Origin: Sphingomonas abaci
GTDB lineage: Bacteria > Pseudomonadota > Alphaproteobacteria > Sphingomonadales > Sphingomonadaceae
DNA length: 64,000 nt
NCBI RefSeq assembly: GCF_014199625.1
Contig: NZ_JACHNY010000012.1
Location: forward strand, 1 to 64,000
Reading direction: 5' to 3'
Program-made: the position numbers and the translations under genes
The notes under the pieces: model-generated
What the model was told of the DNA's origin: nothing
What the model saw: the letters and a program-made list of their open reading frames with translations, nothing else
The model's database searches: none
Shown here: positions 42,669 to 51,777 of the stretch, piece by piece
How positions within the stretch are numbered: the first letter of the stretch is position 1
How the letters are laid out: each line of letters starts with the position of its first letter

Positions 42669-44003
42669 TTAGGCGCTTCTGCGACCCCATTCGCGGTTCA
42701 GAGCGAGCGCGGCCAGCGTGCAGGCGGCGCCGGACAGGAGGTACGCGCCGACCGAGATTAGACCGAACTTGCTGGCGAGAAGGAGCGCCGCCAGCGGGGC
42801 AAAGGCCGCGCCGATGAACCAGGCCGCCGTGGCGGTGGTTCCAGCCCCCGTATACCGGTGGCGCGCCGAAAAGCTGCTGTTGGTCGCGCCAGAGGACTGG
42901 CCGAACGAGAGCCCGAGCAGGATGAAGCCGAGGATCATATAGATCCATTCGCCGGTTGGCCCGCGGCCCAGAAGCTGCGGCGCGAACCCGCTATAGGCGC
43001 CGATCGCGGCGGCGGACACGCCGAGCAGCGTGCGCCGGCCGATCCGGTCGGCGACGGCCCCGGATGCCGCGACCGCCATGAGACCCACTGCTGCACCGAC
43101 CATTTCGATGACGAGGAAATGGACTGCGCTTTCGCCGGAGGTAAGTACGACCCAGGAGAGCGGGAAGACGGTGACCAGATGAAACAGCGCGAAACTCGCG
43201 AGCGGCGCGAAGGCGCCCAGGACGACGGTACGCCCCTCCTCGCGGACCATCTGGGTGACGGGCGAAGGCTGCAGCTCGCGGCTTTCGAACAGCTCCTCGA
43301 ACTCGGGCGTCGAGATCAGGCGTAGCCGGGCGAACAGGGCGACAACGTTGATGACGAAGGCAACGAAGAATGGATAGCGCCACCCCCAGTCGAGGAAGTC
43401 AGCCGGCTTGAGCGTCGTCAGCAGAAAGGCGAACACCGCCGCCGCTACGAACAGGCCGATCGGCGCGCCAAGCTGCGGAATCATGGCGAACCAGCCGCGG
43501 CGGTTGGCTGGTGCGTTCAAGGACAGAAGCGCCGGTAAGCCGTCCCAGGTGCCGCCTTGAGCGACGCCCTGACCGATGCGGAACAACGCCAGAAGAACCG
43601 CTGCGACGCCGCCCACCTGGCCATAGCTCGGCAGGAACGCCATGGCCGCCGTCGAGCCCCCGAGCAGGAACATCGCCACCGTCAGCTTCACGCCGCGTCC
43701 GTGGTGGCGGTCGAGCCATAGGAAGGCGAGCGCGCCGAAGGGGCGGGCCACAAAGGCGAGCGCGAAGATAGCGAACGAATAAAGGGTCCCGGTCAATGGA
43801 TTGACGTTCGGAAAAATCAGGCTCGGGAAGACCAGAACCGACGCAATCGCATAGACGAAAAAGTCGAAAAATTCCGTGGATCGGCCGATGATAACCCCGA
43901 CCGCGATATCCCCTGGACGAACCTGATGCTCACGGGCATTGATCAGGCGCGCATCTCGCTCCAACGGCGTCGAATTCGCCGTACCGAGGGTGCTGGCTAC
44001 CAT
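42669..44003 (-). CDS. MHS-family MFS transporter (metabolite:H+ symporter)
   Basis: A 12-helix transporter of 444 aa (start MVASTLGTANSTPLERDAR at 44003; an upstream in-frame start at 44033 is less likely). The signature GVIIGRSTEFFDFFVYAIAS in helix 1 and FLWLDRHHGRGVKLTVAMFL after helix 2 place it in the MHS/ShiA-ProP branch, although the usual RPxGxxxFGxxGDxxGR is altered (RPFGALAFLWLDRHHGR). Likely substrates are organic acids or osmolytes. It is divergent from cyoA; the FNR box lies about 105 bases upstream. Confidence 0.88.
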   Translation of the reverse strand: MVASTLGTANSTPLERDARLINAREHQVRPGDIAVGVIIGRSTEFFDFFVYAIASVLVFPSLIFPNVNPLTGTLYSFAIFALAFVARPFGALAFLWLDRHHGRGVKLTVAMFLLGGSTAAMAFLPSYGQVGGVAAVLLALFRIGQGVAQGGTWDGLPALLSLNAPANRRGWFAMIPQLGAPIGLFVAAAVFAFLLTTLKPADFLDWGWRYPFFVAFVINVVALFARLRLISTPEFEELFESRELQPSPVTQMVREEGRTVVLGAFAPLASFALFHLVTVFPLSWVVLTSGESAVHFLVIEMVGAAVGLMAVAASGAVADRIGRRTLLGVSAAAIGAYSGFAPQLLGRGPTGEWIYMILGFILLGLSFGQSSGATNSSFSARHRYTGAGTTATAAWFIGAAFAPLAALLLASKFGLISVGAYLLSGAACTLAALALNREWGRRSA

Positions 44004-44106
44004 CCCTTTACGTCCTCCGTCATTCGCCACCACGGGTTGCGCCTCACGCTCGCAACGATCCGGCCTGATGATGGTTTCACCCTACCCAAGAGCAATCGGC
44101 AAACCT

Positions 44107-44120
44107 TTGATCCCGGTCAA
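44107..44120. promoter_or_regulatory. FNR-type box TTGAT-CCCG-GTCAA
   Basis: TTGATCCCGGTCAA lies in the divergent region between the MFS gene and cyoA, 35 bases before the cyoA ATG. This close position could mean repression of cyoABCD at very low oxygen, or activation of the MFS-quinone reductase operon on the other side. Confidence 0.75.
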
Positions 44121-44154
44121 AGTCGGTCGAACAAGGGAGGGTTAGCGGGGACGC

Positions 44155-45333
44155 ATGCTGAGAACAGGATCGAACCTTATCCGTTGGGCCTTGCGCCTGC
44201 CAATGGTCGCGCTGCCCGCGCTGCTCGGCGGCTGCGACATGGTCGTCATGAACCCGGCGGGCGACATCGCCGTCCAGCAGCGCGATCTCATCCTGTTCTC
44301 GACAGGTGTGATGCTGCTGATCATCGTGCCGGTAATGGTGCTGACCGTGGTGTTCGCCCGAAAATACCGACGCGGCAACGCAAACAAGACCTATGATCCC
44401 AAGTTCGACCATTCCACGACGCTTGAGCTGGTGATCTGGGCGTGCCCGCTCCTGATCATCATTGCGCTCAGCGCCGTGACCTGGACGAGCACGCACCTGC
44501 TCGATCCGTTCCGCCCGCTAGAGCGCCTGGGCCCGGGCAGGCCGGTTCCCGCCGGCACCAGGCCGCTGGAGGTCCAGGCGATCGCGCTCGACTGGAAATG
44601 GCTGTTCGTCTACCCGGACCTCGGCATCGCCACGGTCAACGAGCTCGCGCTTCCCGTTGACGTGCCCGTGCACTTCTCGATCACCTCGACCGATCAGTTC
44701 AACACGCTCTACGTGCCGACGCTCGCGGGCATGATCTACGCCATGCCGACCATGAAGTCCGAGCTGAACGCCGTGATCAACCGGCCGGTGACCAGCGAGG
44801 GATATTCGGGCAACTATACCGGCCGCGGCTATTCGGACATGCGGTTCAAATTCTACGGCCAGACCCCGGCCGACTTCGACCGCTGGGTTTCGCGCATCAA
44901 GGCAGGGGGCGGCGCCCTTCAGACCGCCAACTACCTCGATCTCGCCAAGCCCAGCGAGAAGGTGCCGGTGATGCGCTTCGCCTCCGTGCAGTCCGGCCTG
45001 TTCGACCGCATCGTCAACCGCTGCGTCGAGCCGGGCAAGCCGTGCATGGTCGACGTGATGGCGCGTGACATGGCGCGGGGCGGCGGCAATCCCGGCGATC
45101 ACCGCATGGGCGCGGGCATGGCGCCGGGTCGCAGCGCGGCGCCGATCATGAGCGAAAAGCCGACTCCTGCGCTTCAGAAGGCGCCCGAGGAGAAGGGGTC
45201 CGGTCCGAACGTGACCAGGCCCGAAAAGCCCGGCGCGCCAGGTCAGACCAAACCAGGCGACCAGCGCAACCGCGACATGACAGCGGTCTCCCCCCTCCCT
45301 GTCCCCGGCGCCACCCGCGCCGTGCGGGCCTGA
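44155..45333 (+). CDS. cyoA: Ubiquinol oxidase subunit II
   Basis: A 392-aa lipoprotein subunit. The signal peptide ends in the lipobox LLGGC (residues about 22-26). Two membrane helices follow (LILFSTGVMLLIIVPVMVLT; LVIWACPLLIIIALSAVTW), then the cupredoxin domain with DWKWLFVYPDLGIATVNELA, lacking the CuA cysteines, which marks a quinol rather than cytochrome c oxidase. The last about 90 residues are a Pro/Gly/Lys/Arg-rich extension absent from E. coli CyoA. First gene of cyoABCD. Confidence 0.95.
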   Translation: MLRTGSNLIRWALRLPMVALPALLGGCDMVVMNPAGDIAVQQRDLILFSTGVMLLIIVPVMVLTVVFARKYRRGNANKTYDPKFDHSTTLELVIWACPLLIIIALSAVTWTSTHLLDPFRPLERLGPGRPVPAGTRPLEVQAIALDWKWLFVYPDLGIATVNELALPVDVPVHFSITSTDQFNTLYVPTLAGMIYAMPTMKSELNAVINRPVTSEGYSGNYTGRGYSDMRFKFYGQTPADFDRWVSRIKAGGGALQTANYLDLAKPSEKVPVMRFASVQSGLFDRIVNRCVEPGKPCMVDVMARDMARGGGNPGDHRMGAGMAPGRSAAPIMSEKPTPALQKAPEEKGSGPNVTRPEKPGAPGQTKPGDQRNRDMTAVSPLPVPGATRAVRA

Positions 45334-45354
45334 CCTCCCGCGAACGGAAGCACG

Positions 45355-47352
45355 ATGTCAGACACATTGCTCAAAACCGTCTTCGGTCGGCTGACCTGGG
45401 AATCCTTCCCGATCCATGAGCCGATCCTGCTCACCACCTTTATCGTCGTGTCCCTGCTGGGGCTCGGCATCGTGGGCGCCGTCACGAAGTTCCGCCTTTG
45501 GGGCTATCTCTGGAACGAGTGGTTCACGAGCGTCGATCACAAAAAGATCGGCATCATGTACGTCATCCTGGGCGTGATCATGCTGCTGCGGGGTTTCTCC
45601 GACGCGCTGATGATGCGCGCGCAGCAGGCGGTCGCCTTCGGCGCCAACGAGGGATACCTGCCCGCGCACCATTATGATCAGATCTTCACCGCCCACGGGA
45701 CGATCATGATTTTCTTCGTCGCGATCCCGCTGGTGGTCGGCATCGTCAACTTCGTGATGCCGCTCCAGATCGGCGCGCGTGACGTCGCCTTCCCATTCCT
45801 CAATAATCTGAGCTTCTGGCTGACGGTTGCAGGCGCGATGCTGGTGATGATCTCGCTGTTCGTCGGCGAGTTCGCGCGCACCGGCTGGCTCTCCTATGCG
45901 CCGCTTGCCGAGCTCGCCTACAGCCCCGATACCGGCGTCGACTACTATCTGTGGTCGCTGCAGATAGCGGGCGTGGGCACGACCCTGTCGGCGATCAACA
46001 TGGTGGCCACGATCATCAAAATGCGCGCGCCCGGCATGACCATGATGAAGATGCCGGTCTTCTGCTGGACCGCGCTCTGCTCCAACGTGCTCGCGATCGC
46101 GATCTTCCCGGCGCTCACCGCCGCCTTCTTCCTGCTGATGCTCGACCGGTATGTCGGCACCAACTTCTTCACCAACGAGCTCGGCGGCGCGCCGATGATG
46201 TACTGGAACATGGTGTGGATCTGGGGGCATCCGGAGGTCTACGTCCTGGTCCTGCCGGCCTTTGGCATCTACTCGGAGATCACCGCCACCTTCTCGGGCA
46301 AGCCGCTCTTCGGTTACTCGTCGATGGTCTATGCGACGGTGGTCATCACCATCCTCTCCTACCTCGTCTGGCTGCACCACTTCTTCACGATGGGTGCAGG
46401 GCCGACCGTGAACAGCTTCTTCGGCATCGCCACGATGGTAATCTCGATCCCGACGGGCGCGAAGATCTTCAATTGGCTGTTCACCATGTACAAGGGTGAT
46501 ATCCGCTTCGAACTGCCGATGCAGTGGGTTGTTGCGTTCATGCTGACCTTCGTCGTGGGGGGCATGACCGGCGTGCTGCTCGCGATTCCGCCGGCCGACT
46601 TCGTCTTCCACAACTCGTTGTTCCTCGTCGCCCATTTCCACAACGTCATCATCGGCGGCGTCGTGTTCGCGCTGTTCGCCGGCATGACCTACTGGTTCCC
46701 CAAGGCGTTTGGCTTCAAGCTCGACGAGTTCTGGGGCAAGGTCGCCTTCTGGGGCTGGGTGATCGGCTATTGGGTCGCCTGGACGCCGATCTACGTCGTC
46801 GGCCTGATGGGCGAGCCGCGGCGCGTCCACCACTTCGACGACACCAGCATCCAGCCCTATTTCGTCATCGCCGCGATCGGCGCGGTCATCATCCTGGTCG
46901 GGATCCTCGGCTTCGTGATGAGCATTGTGATGGGCTTCGTGAAGCGCAAACAGCTCGCGGACGTGACGGGCGACCCGTGGGACGGCCGGACCCTGGAATG
47001 GTCGACCAGTTCGCCGCCCCCGGCCTACAATTTCGCGATCACGCCCGTCGTGCACGACCTCGATGCCTGGTACGACATGAAGGTACGGGGCTATGAGCGG
47101 CCGGCCAGTGGCTTCCGCCCGATCCACATGCCGCGCAACACCGGCACCGGCGTGATCCTCGCGGGCCTCGCTCTCGCGCTCGGCTTCGGCATGGTCTGGT
47201 ACATGTGGTGGCTGGCAGCGCTAAGCTTTGCGGGGCTGCTCGTTGTGGCCGTCGGCCACACCTTCAACTTCAATCGCGACTACTTCATCCCCGCGGACGA
47301 AGTGACCCGCACAGAGAGCAAGCGGCAGCATCTGCTGCAGGCGGGAGCCTGA
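45355..47352 (+). CDS. cyoB: Ubiquinol oxidase subunit I (heme-copper)
   Basis: A 665-aa, about 15-helix catalytic subunit. Low-spin heme His in AHGTIMIFFVAIPLVVG, CuB His and the cross-linked Tyr in WIWGHPEVYVLVLPAFGIYS, HHFFTMGAG, and the two heme ligands in FLVAHFHNVIIGG. The K-channel and D-channel regions are conserved. It reduces O2 to water and pumps protons using ubiquinol. It is 21 bases after cyoA and overlaps no gene; cyoC starts 1 base after its stop. Confidence 0.97.
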   Translation: MSDTLLKTVFGRLTWESFPIHEPILLTTFIVVSLLGLGIVGAVTKFRLWGYLWNEWFTSVDHKKIGIMYVILGVIMLLRGFSDALMMRAQQAVAFGANEGYLPAHHYDQIFTAHGTIMIFFVAIPLVVGIVNFVMPLQIGARDVAFPFLNNLSFWLTVAGAMLVMISLFVGEFARTGWLSYAPLAELAYSPDTGVDYYLWSLQIAGVGTTLSAINMVATIIKMRAPGMTMMKMPVFCWTALCSNVLAIAIFPALTAAFFLLMLDRYVGTNFFTNELGGAPMMYWNMVWIWGHPEVYVLVLPAFGIYSEITATFSGKPLFGYSSMVYATVVITILSYLVWLHHFFTMGAGPTVNSFFGIATMVISIPTGAKIFNWLFTMYKGDIRFELPMQWVVAFMLTFVVGGMTGVLLAIPPADFVFHNSLFLVAHFHNVIIGGVVFALFAGMTYWFPKAFGFKLDEFWGKVAFWGWVIGYWVAWTPIYVVGLMGEPRRVHHFDDTSIQPYFVIAAIGAVIILVGILGFVMSIVMGFVKRKQLADVTGDPWDGRTLEWSTSSPPPAYNFAITPVVHDLDAWYDMKVRGYERPASGFRPIHMPRNTGTGVILAGLALALGFGMVWYMWWLAALSFAGLLVVAVGHTFNFNRDYFIPADEVTRTESKRQHLLQAGA

Positions 47353-47353
47353 C

Positions 47354-47989
47354 ATGACCGACCATGCCTTGAACGCCCGGGACACGGGCACGACCTGGCA
47401 TCTCGCCGAACAGGAGGACCATGACCACGGCGGCAATGGCGCCACCGTGCTGGGCTTCTGGATCTACCTGATGAGCGACGCGCTCATCTTCGCCTCGCTG
47501 TTCGCGATGTTCGGCGTGGTGAGCACCAGCTATGCCGGCGGGCCCGTTCCGCGCGAGATCTTCGACCTGAAACTCGTCGCGCTGAACACCGCCTTCCTGC
47601 TCGCTTCCTCCATCACCTTCGGCGAGGCCATGCCGCACCTGGAAGCCGGGAGGGTGGGGCCGACGCGCTTCTGGCTCGCAATCACCGGATTGCTCGGCCT
47701 CGCGTTCGTGGGCGTGGAACTCTACGAGTTCTCGCACCTTATTGCCGAAGGTGCAGGCCCGCAGCGCAGCGCCTTCCTGTCTGCCTTCTTCACGCTGGTC
47801 GGCACGCACGGCGCACACGTGACGGTCGGCCTGATCTGGATCGCCGCCTCGCTCGTTCAGATCGGCCAACACGGTTTGATCCAGCCCATGAAGCGTCGGC
47901 TGATCTGCTTGTCGATGTTCTGGCACTTCCTCGACATCATCTGGATCGGGGTCTTCACCTTCGTCTACTTGTATGGAGTGATCCGTTGA
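47354..47989 (+). CDS. cyoC: Ubiquinol oxidase subunit III
   Basis: A 211-aa, five-helix subunit: GFWIYLMSDALIFASLFAMF, LVALNTAFLLASSITFGEAM, FWLAITGLLGLAFVGVELYE, and the family loop FTLVGTHGAHVTVGLIWI. It stabilises subunit I. It overlaps cyoD by 4 bases. Confidence 0.95.
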   Translation: MTDHALNARDTGTTWHLAEQEDHDHGGNGATVLGFWIYLMSDALIFASLFAMFGVVSTSYAGGPVPREIFDLKLVALNTAFLLASSITFGEAMPHLEAGRVGPTRFWLAITGLLGLAFVGVELYEFSHLIAEGAGPQRSAFLSAFFTLVGTHGAHVTVGLIWIAASLVQIGQHGLIQPMKRRLICLSMFWHFLDIIWIGVFTFVYLYGVIR

Positions 47990-48366
47990 GCACCGAACCC
48001 TACGACGCTGCGCTCCATGCGTACGGCGATACGCACGGGCATGGGAGCCGGCTCGGCTACCGCATCGGATCGCTTCTCGCGATCGTGCTGACGGTGGTGC
48101 CGTTCTGGCTGGTGATGTCACAGCCGGGACCGGCGCCAGGTTGGACAGCAGCGGCTATCTTCGCTCTCGCGCTCATCCAGATCGTCGTCCACGTGGTCTG
48201 TTTCCTGCATCTCGACACGCGCTCCGAAGGCGGCTGGACCCTTCTGGCTTTCCTGTTCACGGCCGTGATCGTCATCATTACGATCGGCGGCTCGGTCTGG
48301 GTGATGTTCCACCTCAACACGAATATGATGCCCATGCCTGGCGGGCACATGGGGCCGGTTCGCTAA
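47986..48366 (+). CDS. cyoD: Ubiquinol oxidase subunit IV
   Basis: A 126-aa, three-helix subunit (IGSLLAIVLTVVPFWLVM; AIFALALIQIVVHVVCFLHL; FTAVIVIITIGGSVWVMFHL) with the CyoD motif VVCFLHLDTRSEGGW. The start appears to be TTG at 47986 overlapping the cyoC stop. No heme O synthase gene (cyoE) follows; a SURF1 gene takes that place. Confidence 0.93.
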   Translation: MSTEPYDAALHAYGDTHGHGSRLGYRIGSLLAIVLTVVPFWLVMSQPGPAPGWTAAAIFALALIQIVVHVVCFLHLDTRSEGGWTLLAFLFTAVIVIITIGGSVWVMFHLNTNMMPMPGGHMGPVR

Positions 48367-48402
48367 TAACGGCATGCGGTGCCTGGCGGGCGTAGGTCCA
48401 CG

Positions 48403-49098
48403 ATGAAGCGCGTGCTTCTCCTCGCGCTGACGCTCGGCGGCACCTTGCTGTTCATCGCGCTTGGCGTCTGGCAGGTAGAGCGGCGTTCGTGGAAGCTGGC
48501 GCTGATCGAGGCCGTCGAGGAGAGGGTTCACGCTTCACCGATCGCCGCTCCATCGTTGACGGAGTGGCGACGGCGGCCGCCATCGGAATGGCAGTATCGC
48601 CATGTCACCGTGATCGGTCGCTTCCTGCACGACCGTGAAACTCTGGTTCAGGCGGTCACGGAACAAGGGAACGGCTACTGGGTGCTGTCACCCCTGGTGA
48701 CAACGAAGGGCGCTTGTGTTCTCATCAACCGCGGCTTTGTGACGCCCGAGCGCGCCGATCGACGGAGTAGATCGCGGGCGCTGCCTACCGCGCCCGTGCG
48801 AGTGACCGGCCTCCTGCGACTCAGCGAGCCGGGCGGACGCATTCTTCGGGCGAATCAGCCGCAGCAGGACCGCTGGTACTCGCGGGATGTCGAGGCGATT
48901 GCCGGCAGGCAGAATCTGTCAGGCGTTGCTCCCTACTTCATCGACGCTGACGCGAGCCCGAACGGAGGTGGCTGGCCGGTAGGGGGCCTCACCGTCATCA
49001 CCTTTCCAAACAACCACCTGGTCTACGCTCTGACCTGGTTCAGCCTAGCGCTGCTGTGCGCCTACGGGTTCCTCCTGGTCCTTCGTCGCCGAACCTAG
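48403..49098 (+). CDS. SURF1-family oxidase assembly protein
   Basis: A 231-aa inner membrane protein with one helix at each end (LLALTLGGTLLFIALGVWQV; LTWFSLALLCAYGFLLVLRR) and a periplasmic domain with SURF1 strings GNGYWVLSPLVTTKGACVLI and GFVTPERADR. The start MKRVLLLALTLGG at 48403 is chosen because it opens at the first helix. It assists heme a/o insertion into the oxidase and is typical behind alphaproteobacterial cyo operons. Confidence 0.9.
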   Translation: MKRVLLLALTLGGTLLFIALGVWQVERRSWKLALIEAVEERVHASPIAAPSLTEWRRRPPSEWQYRHVTVIGRFLHDRETLVQAVTEQGNGYWVLSPLVTTKGACVLINRGFVTPERADRRSRSRALPTAPVRVTGLLRLSEPGGRILRANQPQQDRWYSRDVEAIAGRQNLSGVAPYFIDADASPNGGGWPVGGLTVITFPNNHLVYALTWFSLALLCAYGFLLVLRRRT

Positions 49099-49183
49099 TT
49101 TTTCGCCGGCCTCCATGGACCGGGCGAAGTGCGCTCGGTTCGAACCCGAGACCGGCAGACACCTTCCACCTGAGGCGCATCTC

Positions 49184-49594
49184 ATGCTCGATAAAGTGTT
49201 CACCAAGCTCGCCGGTCGCACCGCACAGGTCGCAGGTCAGCCGATTGCTTTCGTCGTCGCGGCCGGGCTCATCGTCGTGTGGCTTCTCAGCGGCCCTGTG
49301 TTTCACTTCTCTGACACGTGGCAGCTGGTGGTCAACACGGCGACAACGATCGTCACGTTCATCATGGTGTTCTTGATCCAAAATTCACAGAATAGAGATG
49401 CCGCGGCCATGCAGGCGAAGCTCGATGAAGTGATCCGAGCGCTCGTTGATGCCCGGAACGACTTCATCGGCATCGAGCATCGTACCGACCGAGAGATCGA
49501 GGGAATTCGATCCCGCCTCGAGCGCGAGTGCGCCGTCGCCGATCCAGATCATTCGCCGGCAACGACCGTCAGTCGCTTGCGGGATCGTTACTGA
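49184..49594 (+). CDS. Low-affinity iron permease family protein
   Basis: A 136-aa protein starting MLDKVFTKLAGRTAQVAGQP. Two close membrane helices (AFVVAAGLIVVWLLSGPVF; WQLVVNTATTIVTFIMVFLI) and the motif FLIQNSQNRDAAAMQAKLDE are typical of the bacterial PF04120 (FET4-related) family, followed by a cytoplasmic helix. Its transport function is unproven in bacteria. It may form the end of the cyo-SURF1 transcript (85-bp gap). Confidence 0.85.
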   Translation: MLDKVFTKLAGRTAQVAGQPIAFVVAAGLIVVWLLSGPVFHFSDTWQLVVNTATTIVTFIMVFLIQNSQNRDAAAMQAKLDEVIRALVDARNDFIGIEHRTDREIEGIRSRLERECAVADPDHSPATTVSRLRDRY

Positions 49595-49987
49595 TCGACC
49601 GCGACCCTCGCCCGACGCCGGGGGAGTTAATCGGGCGGCAAGACGGCAAGCGGCAGAGGGCGGGCAATTGGTTGCTCGACCGGATCATCTTTCGAGGCTC
49701 TCGCGCCGGCCGCTCGAGCCGACAGTAGCGGCCGAAACGCCCTGCCCCCTGGCCCGCTTTGGGGCCGGGGTTAGCGGACCGGAGCGGAATGCCCGATCCA
49801 AGGTCTCGTGCGGGCGATCGCCGCCCTGCGATCCAGAGCCGCCGCGCAGATGGAGGATCAACACGGATCTCTCGATCGCGCCTCAGTCGCGCTGGAACAG
49901 TGCGTTCGCGTCATCGTTCCATCACTCTCCCCGCGCGGCGATCGGCACCCCGTCGACCGGCGCGTTTATCCGGACCAATTCTCCTGC
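49595..49987. other. Intergenic region, no supported gene
   Basis: About 390 bases between the iron permease stop and the ppa start. Frames are open by chance from GC bias, but none has a ribosome site or a family match. The ppa promoter should lie in the last 150 bases. Confidence 0.45.
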
Positions 49988-50443
49988 ATGACCGACCTTA
50001 TCAAGCTGCCGCACCGCCTTGACGATGGGCATACCTGCCGCGCCATCATCGAAACGCCGCGCGGACACCGCTCCAAGTTCGACTATGATCCCGAGAGCGG
50101 CCTCTTTGAGCTCGCCGGGGTGTTGCCCGCCGGGATGGCCTTTCCGCTGTCCTTCGGGTTTATTCCCGGGACCAAGGCCGAAGATGGCGATCCCATCGAC
50201 ATCCTCGTGCTATCAGATGAAGACCTCCCGGTCGGCTGCCTGGTGACGGTACGCCTCCTGGGTGTGATCGAGGCCGAACAGACCGAGGGAGGCGCGACGT
50301 GCCGCAACGACCGGCTGATCGGCAAAGTCGCCAAATCACACTCCTATCGCGACGTCGAGAGCCTCACCGCTTTGGGGACAGCCTTCACCGACGACCTCGC
50401 CCTCTTCTTCGAGACCTACCTGTACCCGCTCGCAATCGAATAG
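49988..50443 (+). CDS. ppa: Inorganic pyrophosphatase, C-terminus replaced by a transposon end
   Basis: A 151-aa soluble family I pyrophosphatase starting MTDLIKLPHRLDDGHTCRA. Active-site strings are ETPRGHRSKFDYDPESGLFE, the Mg-binding EDGDPIDILVLSDE, and GKVAKSHSYRDVES. At residue 144 the gene meets the left end of the transposon (50421): the last seven codons (LYPLAIE, stop) come from the terminal repeat. Beyond the right end (56299-56363) a G/C3-biased frame continues in phase for 21 codons and would give a 165-aa protein, closer to the family length. The catalytic residues lie before the break, so activity is possible. Confidence 0.85.
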   Translation: MTDLIKLPHRLDDGHTCRAIIETPRGHRSKFDYDPESGLFELAGVLPAGMAFPLSFGFIPGTKAEDGDPIDILVLSDEDLPVGCLVTVRLLGVIEAEQTEGGATCRNDRLIGKVAKSHSYRDVESLTALGTAFTDDLALFFETYLYPLAIE

Positions 50444-50576
50444 GCTCCTGCTCGCAAACAAATCCCTTTTCTGCTCGGAATAGCTGACAACGAGCGCGCG
50501 TGCTTGCTCACCCTTTCCGATAATGTGCTCGCAATCTTGCGCGGCTGCTCGCAATCCAGCGCGCCGCGCTCACGCT
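50421..50576 (+). repeat. Left-end array of seven transposase-binding-like sites
   Basis: The core GCTC begins at 50428, 50450, 50473, 50506, 50527, 50547 and 50568. The best copies read CTGCTCGCAA (50448 and 50545), with variants CCGCTCGCAA, CTGCTCGGAA, TTGCTCACCC, GTGCTCGCAA and GCGCTCACGC. About two helical turns separate most sites, as in TnsB- or Mu-type transposase binding arrays. Confidence 0.85.
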
Positions 50577-50597
50577 TGGCGCCACTGACGGGAGTGG

Positions 50598-51137
50598 TTA
50601 AAATCTGATCCCCTCCACCATCCGAGTTGCGGCTTCGCAGCTCGCGGCGGTGGCGCACCAGGCCCTGATTTCAAGGCCCGGGCTCCGAACGCGACGACGT
50701 TGCGCGTCGGCATCGAGAGGGATGATAGCGGCGTAGAGGAGTTCGGGCTCATTCTGTCCGGGGCTTGCTGGCCTGAATTTTCGGAGAGTGACCCCATCGA
50801 TGTTGAGCGTCGAGGGCGCGGCCGTGGAGAGAGGCCGGCGAGCCAGGCCGTTCCCGAATGAAATCTCCACCCGATAACCGTCCCCCTCGACCATGCGGCC
50901 GTCAACGTCGCCCTCCAGCTTAGTGGTTCGCGCTCGTCCTACGTCGAACGTGCAGCAGCCGGCGATCAGCAGGCGGTCGCCGGTTACATTGCGGGGGTGA
51001 ATCGAATACTCGGTTCCGACCGGGCCGGAGAGCTCGGTGGGCCGCGGCTCCTTATCGGAGCCGCGGTCGCATCCTGCCAGGGCTATGCAGGCCAAAAGCC
51101 ATCCTGCCCTGACCGAGGCTTTGCCTCGATCAACCAT
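50598..51137 (-). CDS. Putative lipoprotein of unknown function (transposon cargo)
   Basis: A 179-aa protein with a lipobox (LLACIALAGCDR, lipid Cys near residue 23) and therefore probably membrane-anchored in the periplasm. Further Cys occur at LLIAGCCTFDVGR and in RAWCATAASC. I recognise no domain. Its start overlaps the stop of the metalloprotease gene by 8 bases, so the two are coupled; it may be an inhibitor, anchor or partner of the protease. Last of three minus-strand cargo genes, ending 22 bases inside the left-end site array. Confidence 0.65.
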   Translation of the reverse strand: MVDRGKASVRAGWLLACIALAGCDRGSDKEPRPTELSGPVGTEYSIHPRNVTGDRLLIAGCCTFDVGRARTTKLEGDVDGRMVEGDGYRVEISFGNGLARRPLSTAAPSTLNIDGVTLRKFRPASPGQNEPELLYAAIIPLDADAQRRRVRSPGLEIRAWCATAASCEAATRMVEGIRF

Positions 51138-51765
51138 AGAAGCCGACCAGCAGCGCCCGCTCGTCAGAGCATAGGCTTCGCTTGATCTGCCCAGGATTGA
51201 GATAGGTTGTCATCAAGCAAGGCCCTGTCGAACCATCGGTACGGTGGTCCATTCCCTTCACGTGACCCATCTCATGCGTCATAGCGGACTGCCAGTCGAT
51301 ATGCTGGCCGATGTTGCTCGACGTGATCGACGAACCGCAGATCAGATCGGTCGATTGCGCCGTGTCGCCCGTATCGTAGTAGATGCGGTCGGTGTTCACA
51401 TACACGGTTGCGTCGATCGCCTGCGCGGGCGCTGGACCGGAATAACCGTAAATGATGGTCCGCATGATGGCCGACATGCTGGAGCCGTCCTGGATGTTGA
51501 TGAAATCCGGGTCCTCGGTCGCCGAGTAGTAAGTCGAGGTATAGTTCTGCGTCGTTCCGGTGAGCTGGAACGAGCGCCCTGCGGCGTTGATCGTGTCGAC
51601 CGCGGCCTTGGTGTTGGCGTCGCAGGCGGCCGGAAGCGCATAATTGATCTTCACACCCCGCGACCCGTTCGGGAAGTAATAGGGCTGCGGGATCGGCCCG
51701 GCGAACGCCGGTGCGGCGTTGGCGAGGGCGAGCACGCAGGCGAGCAGCGCAGATTTCTTGGTCAT
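51130..51765 (-). CDS. Secreted metzincin-type zinc metalloprotease (transposon cargo)
   Basis: A 211-aa exported protein (signal peptide ALLACVLALANAAPAFAG). The zinc motif is HEMGHVKGMDH: His164, Glu165, His168 and His174, the extended HExxHxxGxxH of metzincins, followed by CLMTTYLNPGQIKRSL, where the Met serves as Met-turn. The catalytic domain resembles matrixin-like bacterial proteases. Pairs of Cys (C49, C143 and C-terminal) may form disulfides. Substrate unknown. Coupled to the lipoprotein gene; the 91-kDa-type partners of other metzincins are absent. Confidence 0.85.
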   Translation of the reverse strand: MTKKSALLACVLALANAAPAFAGPIPQPYYFPNGSRGVKINYALPAACDANTKAAVDTINAAGRSFQLTGTTQNYTSTYYSATEDPDFINIQDGSSMSAIMRTIIYGYSGPAPAQAIDATVYVNTDRIYYDTGDTAQSTDLICGSSITSSNIGQHIDWQSAMTHEMGHVKGMDHRTDGSTGPCLMTTYLNPGQIKRSLCSDERALLVGFYG

Positions 51766-51777
51766 TTTTCCTACTCC

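Noticed and set aside
45358..47127. 589-codon open frame antisense to cyoB
   Set aside because: Composition is His/Asp/Arg-rich in the way expected from the complement of a GC3-biased gene; cyoB is unmistakable on the other strand.
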